52,250 nucleotides of DNA from M55B129 sp034189085. Lineage in GTDB: Bacteria > Bacillota > Dethiobacteria > DTU022. The notes below the pieces were generated by a model. It saw nothing but the letters and a program-made list of their open reading frames with translations, did no database searches and was not told the origin of the DNA. The DNA lies in contig JAXHVH010000013.1 in the NCBI GenBank assembly GCA_034189085.1, positions 1-52,250 on the forward strand, read 5' to 3'. The translations under genes were made by a program, and so were the position numbers. Positions 16,339 to 23,966 of this stretch are shown in pieces. The stretch's first letter is position 1; each line of letters opens with the position of its first letter.

Positions 16339-16854
16339 CTAAGTGATGTTCAAGGAGCCGTCGCTATGCCAGTTCAGGGTTTCAAGCAGAAGGGCCAGTA
16401 TTGCAGCGGAGGTCGATCCCAGGGGATTAAACCTGAGCTGCCGCCCCTCCCCATTTCCGTCATAGAAACGCTCGATGATTATCTCCAGTTGATCAGGGGG
16501 CAGTACTTCGGGCAGGCGCTCGGGCCATTCGACAAAGGCTGCTCCCTCGCCCGGCAGGTATTCTTCAAAACCGAGTTCAATGATATCATCATCGTCCGAG
16601 AGACGGTAAAAATCAAAATGGTAGAGGGGCAGGCGGCCGTGGTAAATGCGCTGGAGGACAAAGGTGGGACTGGTAATCTGTTCCCTGACGGCCAGGCCGC
16701 GGGCAGCGCCGCGGACAAAAACGGTCTTGCCGGCGCCCAGTTCGCCCTGCAGGGCAACGACCAGCGGCCTGTCCAGGATGCGTCCCAGGACTTCGCCAAT
16801 GTGGGCGGTTTCCGCTTCGCTCCTGGTGGTGATAAAGGCTTCGGCCTGCCTCAT
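16339..16854 (-). CDS. tsaE: tRNA t6A biosynthesis ATPase TsaE
   Basis: 171 residues. P-loop ATPase that resets the TsaB-TsaD complex. Walker A GELGAGKT, the TSPTFVL motif, and the YHFDFYRL and FVEWPERL motifs are intact. ATG with GAGGG 6 bases upstream. It has a good promoter of its own (16884-16912) and heads the operon with tsaB, rimI and tsaD. A C-terminal ~30-residue extension past the usual end is not conserved. Confidence 0.94.
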   Translation of the reverse strand: MRQAEAFITTRSEAETAHIGEVLGRILDRPLVVALQGELGAGKTVFVRGAARGLAVREQITSPTFVLQRIYHGRLPLYHFDFYRLSDDDDIIELGFEEYLPGEGAAFVEWPERLPEVLPPDQLEIIIERFYDGNGEGRQLRFNPLGSTSAAILALLLETLNWHSDGSLNIT

Positions 16855-16883
16855 AGTTTCCCTCTTTTCCGGATTTGTCTTTT

Positions 16884-16912
16884 ATCATAGCGGCGATCCG
16901 GGCGAAAAGCAA
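16884..16912 (-). promoter_or_regulatory. Sigma-A promoter of tsaE
   Basis: Minus strand TTGCTT (16907-16912), 17-base spacer, TATGAT (16884-16889), about 30 bases before the tsaE ATG. Confidence 0.72.
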
Positions 16913-17073
16913 ATTCGCCCCGTTCGGCAGTGCGGTTCACTGCTATTAATTTTAACATTAATAAACCGGTGGTTGAATGGCATACCGCTCAGCAGCTACT
17001 CAGCGAAAATATTGTCATGAAAATAAAAACATTAAATGTTAATTTTAGTCAACTGGCCAAGAGTGAATGCATA

Positions 17074-17102
17074 TTGCATGCATCCTGTAATTCTGCTATA
17101 CT
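17074..17102 (+). promoter_or_regulatory. vapBC promoter with ATGCAT operator candidates
   Basis: TTGCAT (17074-17079), 17-base spacer, TATACT (17097-17102), 38 bases before vapB. Two copies of the palindrome ATGCAT, 11 bases apart (17067-17072 and 17078-17083), overlap the -35 hexamer; repeated short palindromes one helical turn apart are typical of ribbon-helix-helix antitoxin operators. Confidence 0.7.
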
Positions 17103-17139
17103 CTTGTTGCCAGCATATAATTAAGGGGTGAATTTAATT

Positions 17140-17385
17140 ATGCCGACCCTCCAGGTTCGCAATTTACCCGAGCATATATACCGCAGGATAGTGGAACGGG
17201 CACGGGCTAAAAGATCCAGCATCACGCAGGAAACGATTTACCTGCTGCAAAAAGCACTGGAAATGAATGAAAACCCTCGGGAACAGAGGGATTTACTGGT
17301 TGATCAAATGATGACAACTGCGCCGTCCGGAGGCAATCAATGGCCTGATCCGGTTTTAATGGTCCGTGAGGATCGAGAGAGATGA
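17140..17385 (+). CDS. vapB: VapB/FitA-type ribbon-helix-helix antitoxin
   Basis: 81 residues. N-terminal ribbon-helix-helix DNA-binding fold: the strand TLQVRNLPEHIYRRI followed by two helices including SSITQETIYLLQKAL, as in FitA-like antitoxins. The C-terminal ~35 residues (ending WPDPVLMVREDRER) would wrap around the toxin. Starts at ATG with AGGGG about 10 bases upstream; an in-frame GTG four codons earlier has no spacer. The stop overlaps the vapC ATG (ATGA). Likely represses its own promoter. Confidence 0.87.
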   Translation: MPTLQVRNLPEHIYRRIVERARAKRSSITQETIYLLQKALEMNENPREQRDLLVDQMMTTAPSGGNQWPDPVLMVREDRER

Positions 17386-17789
17386 TCACTGTTATTGATA
17401 CAAACGCTGCAGTTGAATTTGCTCTGGGAAGAACTAAAAGCGAACCGGTTGCCCTTGCTTTAAAATCAAGCGAATGGGTGGTAGCTCCCTCTTTATATCT
17501 ATATGAAATCGCCAATGTTTTTTGGAAATATCACCGCACCGGTTTAATGAACAAAGAGTTAATGTCTAAGAAAACAGTCCAGTGCACAATGCTGATTGAT
17601 GAATATCTCCCTGCCCGTGAATTACATGAAGAAGCACTTGCTCTTTCCTGTCAAAATGATCACCCGGTTTATGATGCTGTTTATCTTGTGGCCTGCCTTA
17701 AAAAGAAAGCAAGCCTGCTTACTCTTGACAGGCGCCTGCGGACGGCCGCCGAAAAGCTAAAGATTAAGATTCTTCCAGACGGGAGCTGA
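17382..17789 (+). CDS. vapC: VapC-type PIN-domain ribonuclease toxin
   Basis: 135-residue PIN domain. The acidic residues that hold Mg2+ are all present: D6 in VIDTNAAVEF, E42 in LYEIANVFWK, D98 in HPVYDAVYL and D116 in LTLDRRL. Cuts RNA (often tRNA or rRNA) when not bound by VapB. ATGA overlap with vapB. Its last 26 bases overlap, tail to tail, the end of the ABC-F gene on the other strand, so each transcript carries antisense to the other's 3' end. Confidence 0.9.
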   Translation: MITVIDTNAAVEFALGRTKSEPVALALKSSEWVVAPSLYLYEIANVFWKYHRTGLMNKELMSKKTVQCTMLIDEYLPARELHEEALALSCQNDHPVYDAVYLVACLKKKASLLTLDRRLRTAAEKLKIKILPDGS

Positions 17790-19692
17790 TCCCTTCCCAC
17801 TGCTCCAGCAGGCCGATGAGGCTTTTTTTCGCTTCCTCCAGCTCGCTGCCCAGCCGGGCAAGCTGCCGGTGATCGCCGTATCCGGCCGGGTCGGAAAGGA
17901 CTTTTTCCAGGCGTCCGATCTCTTCTTCCCTCTCCCCAATTTCTTTTTCCAGGCTGGCCTGTTCCTCCTTGAGACGGCGGACTCTCTTCTGTTCTTCCCG
18001 CCTGCGGCGGTGTTCTTCCTGCCGGCGCCGCTTCTCCTCCCTCTTTGCTTCTTCCTGGTTTTCCTGTCCCTTTCCGGCAATCGGTTCACTTTCTTTGCCG
18101 GCAAGGTATTCTTCAAAGGGGCCTTCAAAGATGCGCAGGTTACCGCCGCCCATGCTGAAGACGCGGTTGGCCAGGCCGCGTAAAAAATAGCGGTCGTGGG
18201 AAACGATAATCATGGTGCCGGGGTAGTCGGCCAGGGCTTTTTCCAGCTCCTCCATAGCCGGCAGGTCCAGGTGGCTGGTGGGTTCATCCATGAGCAGGCA
18301 GTTGCCGCTGCCCAGGGCCAGGCGAGCCAGGGCCAGGCGGCTCTTTTCTCCGCCGCTCAGATCGCTGACCTGCTTGAAGACGTCGTCGCCGCGGAAGAGG
18401 TAGCGGCCCAGGTGGTTGCGGGCCGCCTTGATGTCCAGCTCGGAGGCTTCGGTAATCGTCTCCAGCAGGGTCAGGCGGGGATTGAGATGCTCCTGTTCCT
18501 GGGAAAAGTAGGTCACCCGGGTGGAAAGGCCCAGGCGGATGCGTCCCTGCGAAGGCTCTATTTCACCGGCGATTATTTTCAGGAGGGTCGACTTGCCGGC
18601 GCCGTTGGGCCCGATCAGGGCAATACGGTCGCCCCAGCGGATCTCAAAAGAAAGGTTTTCAAAAAGGGGATCACCGTTGTACGATTTGCCCACCTCTTCA
18701 AAGACAACGACCAGGCGCCCGCTGCGCCCGCTGTAATTGAGCCCCGCCCGAAAACGCTTTTCTTCAGCCGGGCGCTCGACATCTTCCATTTTGGCCAGGC
18801 GCTTCTCGCGGCTGCGGGCCTGGCGCTTGGAGCGTTCGTCACCCTTCGCTTCGCGCACCAGGCGCCCTTCCCTCTCCTTGAGGAGCTGCTGCTTTTTATA
18901 TTCCCGGTCCTGGCTGAGGCGTTCCATTTCCAGCTGGCGGCGGTATTCACTGTAGTTGCCACTGTAGCTTTTAACCGCGCCCTTTTCCATAGCAAAAATA
19001 CGTCCCACTACCCGGTCGAGGAAGAAACGGTCGTGGCTGACAACAATCAACCCGCAGGGCAGGTCCCGGAGATATTTTTCCAGCCATTCCAGAGCCGAGA
19101 GGTCCAGGAAGTTGGTGGGCTCGTCGAGCAGGAGCAGGTCGAGATCCTGGAGGAGAAGGCCGGCCAGGCGGGCACGGGTCTTCTCTCCCCCGCTGAAGGT
19201 GGAGAGATCTCGGCTTAAATCGTCTTCGCTGAAGCCCAGGCCGCGGGCTACGGAGAGAAGGCGGCTCTCCACCTGGTAACCGTTCACCGTTTCGAAACGG
19301 GCGATCGCTTCGGAGTATTTTTCCAGCAATTCGGCATGAGGCGCTCCCTGCCCGGGGGAGTGGGCGGCAATTTCCTTCTCCAGGGCGGCGATCTTCTTCT
19401 GCAGGCTGAAGATATGTTTGAGCGGATGCTCCAGGTGGCAGCGCAGGGTATCTTCGGCCAGGCGCAGAGGCTCCTGGGGCAGGTAACCGAGACGTGAGCC
19501 GCGGGCCAGGTGGACCGTCCCGCCGTCGGGGTCCATCTCCCCGGATATTATTTTCAGCAGGGTGGTCTTTCCGGAACCGTTGGGCCCGATCAGGCCGGCT
19601 TTTTCACCGGGCTGAAGCTGGAGAGTTACCGATGAAAGGATGGTCTCGGCGCCGAAGGATTTATTGATCTGGGATAAGTTTAATAAAGGCAA
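17764..19692 (-). CDS. ABC-F ATPase (ribosome-associated)
   Basis: 642 residues with two ABC domains and no membrane domain. First domain: Walker A GPNGSGKTT, signature FSGGEKTRARLA, Walker B LLLDEPTNFLDL. Second: GPNGAGKST, LSGGEKSRLALA, LLMDEPTSHLDL. A basic linker (~residues 270-310, rich in KRQARSREKR) joins them and a long charged coiled coil occupies the last ~100 residues, the YdiF/Uup-like layout. ABC-F proteins act on the ribosome E site; some protect against antibiotics. TTG start with weak ribosome site. A ~250-base leader precedes it. Confidence 0.92.
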   Translation of the reverse strand: MPLLNLSQINKSFGAETILSSVTLQLQPGEKAGLIGPNGSGKTTLLKIISGEMDPDGGTVHLARGSRLGYLPQEPLRLAEDTLRCHLEHPLKHIFSLQKKIAALEKEIAAHSPGQGAPHAELLEKYSEAIARFETVNGYQVESRLLSVARGLGFSEDDLSRDLSTFSGGEKTRARLAGLLLQDLDLLLLDEPTNFLDLSALEWLEKYLRDLPCGLIVVSHDRFFLDRVVGRIFAMEKGAVKSYSGNYSEYRRQLEMERLSQDREYKKQQLLKEREGRLVREAKGDERSKRQARSREKRLAKMEDVERPAEEKRFRAGLNYSGRSGRLVVVFEEVGKSYNGDPLFENLSFEIRWGDRIALIGPNGAGKSTLLKIIAGEIEPSQGRIRLGLSTRVTYFSQEQEHLNPRLTLLETITEASELDIKAARNHLGRYLFRGDDVFKQVSDLSGGEKSRLALARLALGSGNCLLMDEPTSHLDLPAMEELEKALADYPGTMIIVSHDRYFLRGLANRVFSMGGGNLRIFEGPFEEYLAGKESEPIAGKGQENQEEAKREEKRRRQEEHRRRREEQKRVRRLKEEQASLEKEIGEREEEIGRLEKVLSDPAGYGDHRQLARLGSELEEAKKSLIGLLEQWEGISSRLEES

Positions 19693-20047
19693 AGGTTTTC
19701 CCGTCTTTCTTCTAAAATGTTTTTAACCGTAAAAGATCTTTCACCGGCGGCCGCTGGCGGCTCTGTGCCCGGGGCGCAACTGAAAGAAGCTCCGTTAAGC
19801 AGCCGATGGCCACTGAAGGTTCTTTAAGTGTTTTCAGCCTTCAGACACGACCGGCCACAACCAGCCCCGATATTGATGAAGGGTTTATTCCTCCACCTGA
19901 TCTTTTACCGTGCTAACAGATAATTGCCCTATTTTGCGGGCTCACATGTAAGATATTACAGGAATTGTTGAGAGGAAGTCAAACCAATTCGAGGGCAGTT
20001 AAGCAGGTGAAAAGATAGTTCCCGGCTTCGCCTCAAATCCCAGGCTG
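19693..20047 (-). other. Long leader of the ABC-F gene
   Basis: 355 bases with no recognisable ORF. On the minus strand TTGACT (19977-19982), an 18-base spacer and TAATAT (19953-19958) form a plausible promoter, giving a leader of ~250 bases. Within the leader a 10-base inverted repeat (GATCTTTTAC at 19899-19908, its complement at 19729-19738) could form a long-range stem. Confidence 0.45.
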
Positions 20048-20200
20048 TTATGGTTTTTGCTGCTGCAGTACCCGGTCGGCGGCCAGTTTGCCGGTAAAAA
20101 TGGCCAGCGGAAGGCCGGCCCGGCTGAGATAAGCGGCAGCGGTTAACCCGGCCATGCCGGCGCCGACAATCGCGGCATCATATTTGACGGTTTGCTCCAT
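20048..20200 (-). pseudogene. N-terminal fragment of an FAD-dependent oxidoreductase
   Basis: 50-codon frame starting at an ATG with GGAG upstream, overlapping the end of the preceding flavoprotein gene by 23 bases. It encodes one complete dinucleotide-binding motif (YDAAIVGAGMAGLTAAAYL, then a second strand LPLAIFTG) and stops soon after. Intact members are 350-600 residues, so more than 85% is missing, and the following ~350 bases contain no continuation in any frame. A decayed gene or a truncated remnant that is still translated through overlap with the upstream gene. Confidence 0.65.
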
Positions 20201-22055
20201 GCTCCTGCTCCCCCTGCCTGAAATAGCCGACAACTGTGGCGATATCAACGGGTACACCACCCATTTTGCTGTGGACACAGGACTGCATTGCTTCAAAAAG
20301 GTCTTTTTCCTGGCCGCCTCCGGCCCAGAAGCGGTGGGCAATTTTCCCGGCTCCAACAAAATTGCCCACGGTCGCCCGCCTCATGATCCCCCGCACGTCG
20401 AGGTTAACGGCCTCGCGACATCCGGGTTTTTCGCAGTATTCACACTGCCGTGCCTTGAGCATAATCTCCCGTTTTTCGGCCCTGAATTCGCTGTAGAGAT
20501 CCTCTGGTTTGGACGGTTTATCCACCAGGCGTACGTAGTTTTTCATACCCCGCCGGTAGGCAAAGGGCGCAAGGCCCCGCTTCTTGAGGACAGCATTGGC
20601 CGCGGATAAACCGGAAACGGTTACTGCCGGGGTGCCGGTGCCCATAACCGTTGATTCACCACAGCAAAACAGGCTGTTCCACCCGGTTCGCGTGTGCAAG
20701 CGGTTAAGGAGGTGCTGGCCCAGCATCTGTTTCGGGCCGGCTACGGCACCACCGTTTTTCATCGTATAGCGCTCGATGGTGGCCGGGGTTGCCATTTCGG
20801 TATATTTCACTTTTTTGGTGAGCCCGGGAAATCTCTTTTCCAGGATGGCAAGGAGGCGTTCCTTTTCCTTTTCTTTTTTTGCGGCATATTTTTCCTGATC
20901 CTGGCGGTCCCATTCTTCAAAGGTAGGGCCTCTGGCCACCAGGACATGGCTTCCTTCGTCACAAAGGGTCCGGTCATCGATGCTGAAAATGCAGACAGTT
21001 ACTTCACTTTCATCGATCCGGTCAGGGTTGCCAATGAGCAATTCGATGGGCATGGTGCGGACCGGGATAGCATCTCTTTCAACCAGGGCATAGAGCACCA
21101 CGCTGGGATAGGTGGGCACCTGTTTCTCGGCCCACTCTTTGCGGCCCGGCGGCAGGTGCCCCTCGGCGATGAGCCTGCCGTAGAGGTTCCAGACCGTTCC
21201 CGAGTAGATAATCTCGTGGGAGTGCAGCTCTTCGCCGCTTTCCAGCTTCACACCGGCAGGCTTGCCGTCGGCAAAGAGTATTTGCACTACTTCTTTTTCC
21301 ATCAGCATGGTACCGCTGTTTTCTTCAATCACCTTCTCCAGTTTGCCCGGCAGGAAAACCGTTGAACCGGCCGGGTAAAAGCTGCCCCCGACGTGGTTTT
21401 CGATAAACATGATTGCCGCCAGGATGGCCGGGGTTTCCGCGGTGGTGGTATAGCAGCAGGTGGAAGTGAGCTTGTCAAAGAAGTTGAAGATCTGCGGATC
21501 CTGAAAATATTTCTCCAGCAGGCTCCTGGCGCTTTTATTCATATAGCCGAGAAAACGGGCATAGGAAAGGGGATGCTTCAGGAGGGCAGGCAGGGATTTT
21601 AGCCTGTCCGTTTCATCGGGTGTGGTATAAACCGGGTTCTCGACCATGACGTGGTGATACATTTTATCCATGTCACTGTAAAAGCGCCTGATGTTACTTT
21701 TTTCTGAAGGAAAGATTTTGCCCAGCTCCTCGACAAAATGTTTGACGCTGGGCCAGAATTTTATCTTCTTACCCCGGTAGTTAACACAGTAGAGCTGGTC
21801 GTGCTGGAGCATATCGATGGGCTCTTCCAGGCAGTTGAAAACAAAGCGGTGGGGATTGAACCCCTTTTCGCCGAAACCAAAGAGTATGGCCGAGCCCTGG
21901 TCGAAGATGGTGTCGCCCCTCTTGAATATACCGCAGGAACCGCCGGGGTTGTAGCTTTTATCAATAACGGCCACCTTCAGCCCCCTTTTGGCCAGGAGGG
22001 CAGCTGCAGTTAGCCCGGAGAGGCCCGCACCGATAACAATAACATCGTACTGCAT
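20178..22055 (-). CDS. CrtI/phytoene-desaturase-like FAD oxidoreductase with cysteine-rich C-terminal domain
   Basis: 625 residues. Residues 1-~520 are an amine-oxidase/phytoene-desaturase-type flavoprotein: VIGAGLSGLTAAALLAKRG with ADP-binding acidic residue (IDKSYNPGGSCG) at the start and the FAD-closing GTPAVTVSGLSAANAVL near 510. The last ~90 residues are extra: CEYCEKPGC followed by a DVRGIMRRATVGNFVGAG helix resembling the Fe-S domain II of dihydropyrimidine dehydrogenase/GltD-type proteins, plus a later Cys in MQSCVHSK. Substrate unknown. ATG 22055 preferred (AAAGG 9 bases upstream) over GTG 22064. Confidence 0.78.
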   Translation of the reverse strand: MQYDVIVIGAGLSGLTAAALLAKRGLKVAVIDKSYNPGGSCGIFKRGDTIFDQGSAILFGFGEKGFNPHRFVFNCLEEPIDMLQHDQLYCVNYRGKKIKFWPSVKHFVEELGKIFPSEKSNIRRFYSDMDKMYHHVMVENPVYTTPDETDRLKSLPALLKHPLSYARFLGYMNKSARSLLEKYFQDPQIFNFFDKLTSTCCYTTTAETPAILAAIMFIENHVGGSFYPAGSTVFLPGKLEKVIEENSGTMLMEKEVVQILFADGKPAGVKLESGEELHSHEIIYSGTVWNLYGRLIAEGHLPPGRKEWAEKQVPTYPSVVLYALVERDAIPVRTMPIELLIGNPDRIDESEVTVCIFSIDDRTLCDEGSHVLVARGPTFEEWDRQDQEKYAAKKEKEKERLLAILEKRFPGLTKKVKYTEMATPATIERYTMKNGGAVAGPKQMLGQHLLNRLHTRTGWNSLFCCGESTVMGTGTPAVTVSGLSAANAVLKKRGLAPFAYRRGMKNYVRLVDKPSKPEDLYSEFRAEKREIMLKARQCEYCEKPGCREAVNLDVRGIMRRATVGNFVGAGKIAHRFWAGGGQEKDLFEAMQSCVHSKMGGVPVDIATVVGYFRQGEQEHGANRQI

Positions 22056-22316
22056 TTCCTTCACCCTTTCTTTCGCGGCACCGTCCGACAGTCATTGAAA
22101 AGAATAGATGGGCTTGGTGGTAATTCCGGGAACTGACGGCTCGCTTCGGCCGCATCACCGACCGCATTTTATTCATTATATTTTATTTTTACATTGAGAA
22201 CCACTCTAAATTTGCAGATTTTTGATAATTTATAACACTGACGGGGCTGTTTTACAGCCTTTTCCCGGCTTCATCAACCTGACAAGGTAAATGAGATATG
22301 GTTCTGGCTGTAAAAG

Positions 22317-23438
22317 TTAGAGCAGGGAATCCACCATCCGGGCGATGCTCAGGCAGCAGGTCAGGCCGGGCGATTCGATGCCCATAAGATTGATCAGGCC
22401 GGGCAGGCCGCGGCTGCTTTCTTCGGCAATGACAAAATCGCGGAAGGGCTGTCCGGGACCGGATAGTTTGCCCCTGATACCGGCCATCTCCGGTTCAAGG
22501 TCAGAGAGCTCGACAAAGGGCAGGAAAGATTTTACGGCATCGTAGAATTCGCAGGCACGGGCAGGATCAACACGGTAGTCTATTTCGTCTACATAGATGG
22601 TGTTGGGCCCGAGAATGAGGCGGCCGTCGAGAGTTTTGGTTACGTGGATGCCAAGGCCGGTCAGCTCATGGAGGGGCGGAGGGTAAATTAGTCGCCCTAC
22701 CAGGGCAGCCTTGGCCGGGGGCAGGCTGAAGTATTCACCCTTGCAGAAATGGTGGCGGTAACCGGCCCCGTCGATGTCGATGCCGGCGGCAGCCGCCAGG
22801 CGATCGGCCTGCAGACCGGCGCAGTTGACAACGCTGAGACAGTCCAGGACATCGGAACTACCGTCAGGATTCTGGAAGCCGACCCGGTAGCCACCATCAT
22901 GGCGCTCGATTGCTGTAACACAGTGGCAATAGGCCGGCAGGACCCCGTTCTGCAGGGCATCCTCCTCCAGGCGAGCCATCAAAGCATGGCTGTCGACAAT
23001 GCCGGTGGAAGGCGAAAAGAGGGCACAGTCCGCCCTGATATGCGGTTCCAGCCGGGCAACCATCTTTCTGTCAAGCATCTCCAGGTTTTCGACCCCGTTG
23101 GCAGCAGCCTGCTCAAGCAGACTGTCAAGCGAGGCACATTCTTCGGGAGTACTGGCGACAATCAGCTTGCCGGGGCGGCTGTGGGGGATTTTTCTATCTT
23201 CACAGTAAGTATAGAGAAGTTCCCGTCCTTCCACGCAGAGGCGGGCTTTGAGGGTGCCGGAAGGATAATAGATCCCGGCGTGAATTACTTCGCTGTTGCG
23301 GCTTGATGTCTCGCAGCCGAATTGCTCATGCTGCTCCATGATGACGAAAGTCCGGCCAGGGTAGCGGGCAGATAGCCGGGCGGCAACGGCCAGGCCTATT
23401 ATTCCGGCTCCTATGATGATGGTATCTACTTTGTCCAT
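22317..23438 (-). CDS. lhgO: LhgO-like FAD-dependent L-2-hydroxyacid (2-hydroxyglutarate) oxidase/dehydrogenase
   Basis: 373 residues. DAO-family flavoprotein: IIIGAGIIGLAVAARLS at the N-terminus, the ETSSRNSEVIHAGIYYP segment highly conserved in LhgO proteins, STGIVDSHAL mid-protein, and a C-terminal LINLMGIESPGLTCCLSIA FAD-contact motif. The family oxidises L-2-hydroxyglutarate or acts on related 2-hydroxyacids or glycerol-3-phosphate-like substrates. ATG with GGGAG about 14 bases and AGGGG about 6 bases upstream. Faces away from the TRAP operon across a 528-base AT-rich region. Confidence 0.87.
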   Translation of the reverse strand: MDKVDTIIIGAGIIGLAVAARLSARYPGRTFVIMEQHEQFGCETSSRNSEVIHAGIYYPSGTLKARLCVEGRELLYTYCEDRKIPHSRPGKLIVASTPEECASLDSLLEQAAANGVENLEMLDRKMVARLEPHIRADCALFSPSTGIVDSHALMARLEEDALQNGVLPAYCHCVTAIERHDGGYRVGFQNPDGSSDVLDCLSVVNCAGLQADRLAAAAGIDIDGAGYRHHFCKGEYFSLPPAKAALVGRLIYPPPLHELTGLGIHVTKTLDGRLILGPNTIYVDEIDYRVDPARACEFYDAVKSFLPFVELSDLEPEMAGIRGKLSGPGQPFRDFVIAEESSRGLPGLINLMGIESPGLTCCLSIARMVDSLL

Positions 23439-23966
23439 TGCTTCCCCTCACTCCCGTTTGTTTCTGCAAGTGAACCTGCTCAATTTATCTAATTTAAAAA
23501 TTTTCATCTTGTAATATATTATATATCGTAATATAATAATGATATAATACTCTTCAGGGAGGATGAGCTGGTGCACACCTTGATATATTTTTTTAAGTTG
23601 AAATGCTACTATATATTCTCGCATGTTAAAGCAAACCCTTCCGGGGGATAAAATATTCCGCATAAACAAAGGCCATAATGATAAAAATAACAAATTAAAT
23701 AACAATTTTAGTCACTGTTATATATATATAGATATTTGACAAACTGATAGGACTACGATATGTTTATAACGCATTATCAGGATTACAATTACTTATTTTG
23801 CCAATCCCTTCAGTATTATTTTTGCTGACGCCCGACCGGCCTCAAAACCGGATGAATGGTACAGATCATAACCTTACGGAGGTGATGCAGGAAGCAAAAT
23901 ATTTTATCAAAGGCCGGGATAGTTTTCCGGTTAAGATTTATATTATCACTGAAAAGAGGGTAAAAG
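23439..23966. other. AT-rich divergent intergenic region (lhgO / dctP)
   Basis: 528 bases. Small ORFs here have no ribosome site or recognisable similarity. It holds the dctP promoter and several TA-alternating runs (around 23515-23545 and 23717-23735) that would melt easily. No clear minus-strand promoter for lhgO was found among the AT-rich candidates. Confidence 0.5.
23736..23764 (+). promoter_or_regulatory. Sigma-A promoter of the TRAP operon
   Basis: Perfect TTGACA (23736-23741), 17-base spacer, TATGTT (23759-23764), leaving a ~195-base leader before dctP. Confidence 0.72.

Noticed and set aside
13668..17041. Similar palindromes AACATTTTATGTT (near 13668) and AACATTAAATGTT (near 17029), each in a region upstream of a toxin-antitoxin pair
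   Set aside because: Short AT-rich palindromes are expected by chance; only two instances seen.
23448..23705. 85-codon ORF in the AT-rich divergent region
   Set aside because: No ribosome site; arises from AT-rich DNA with few stops.
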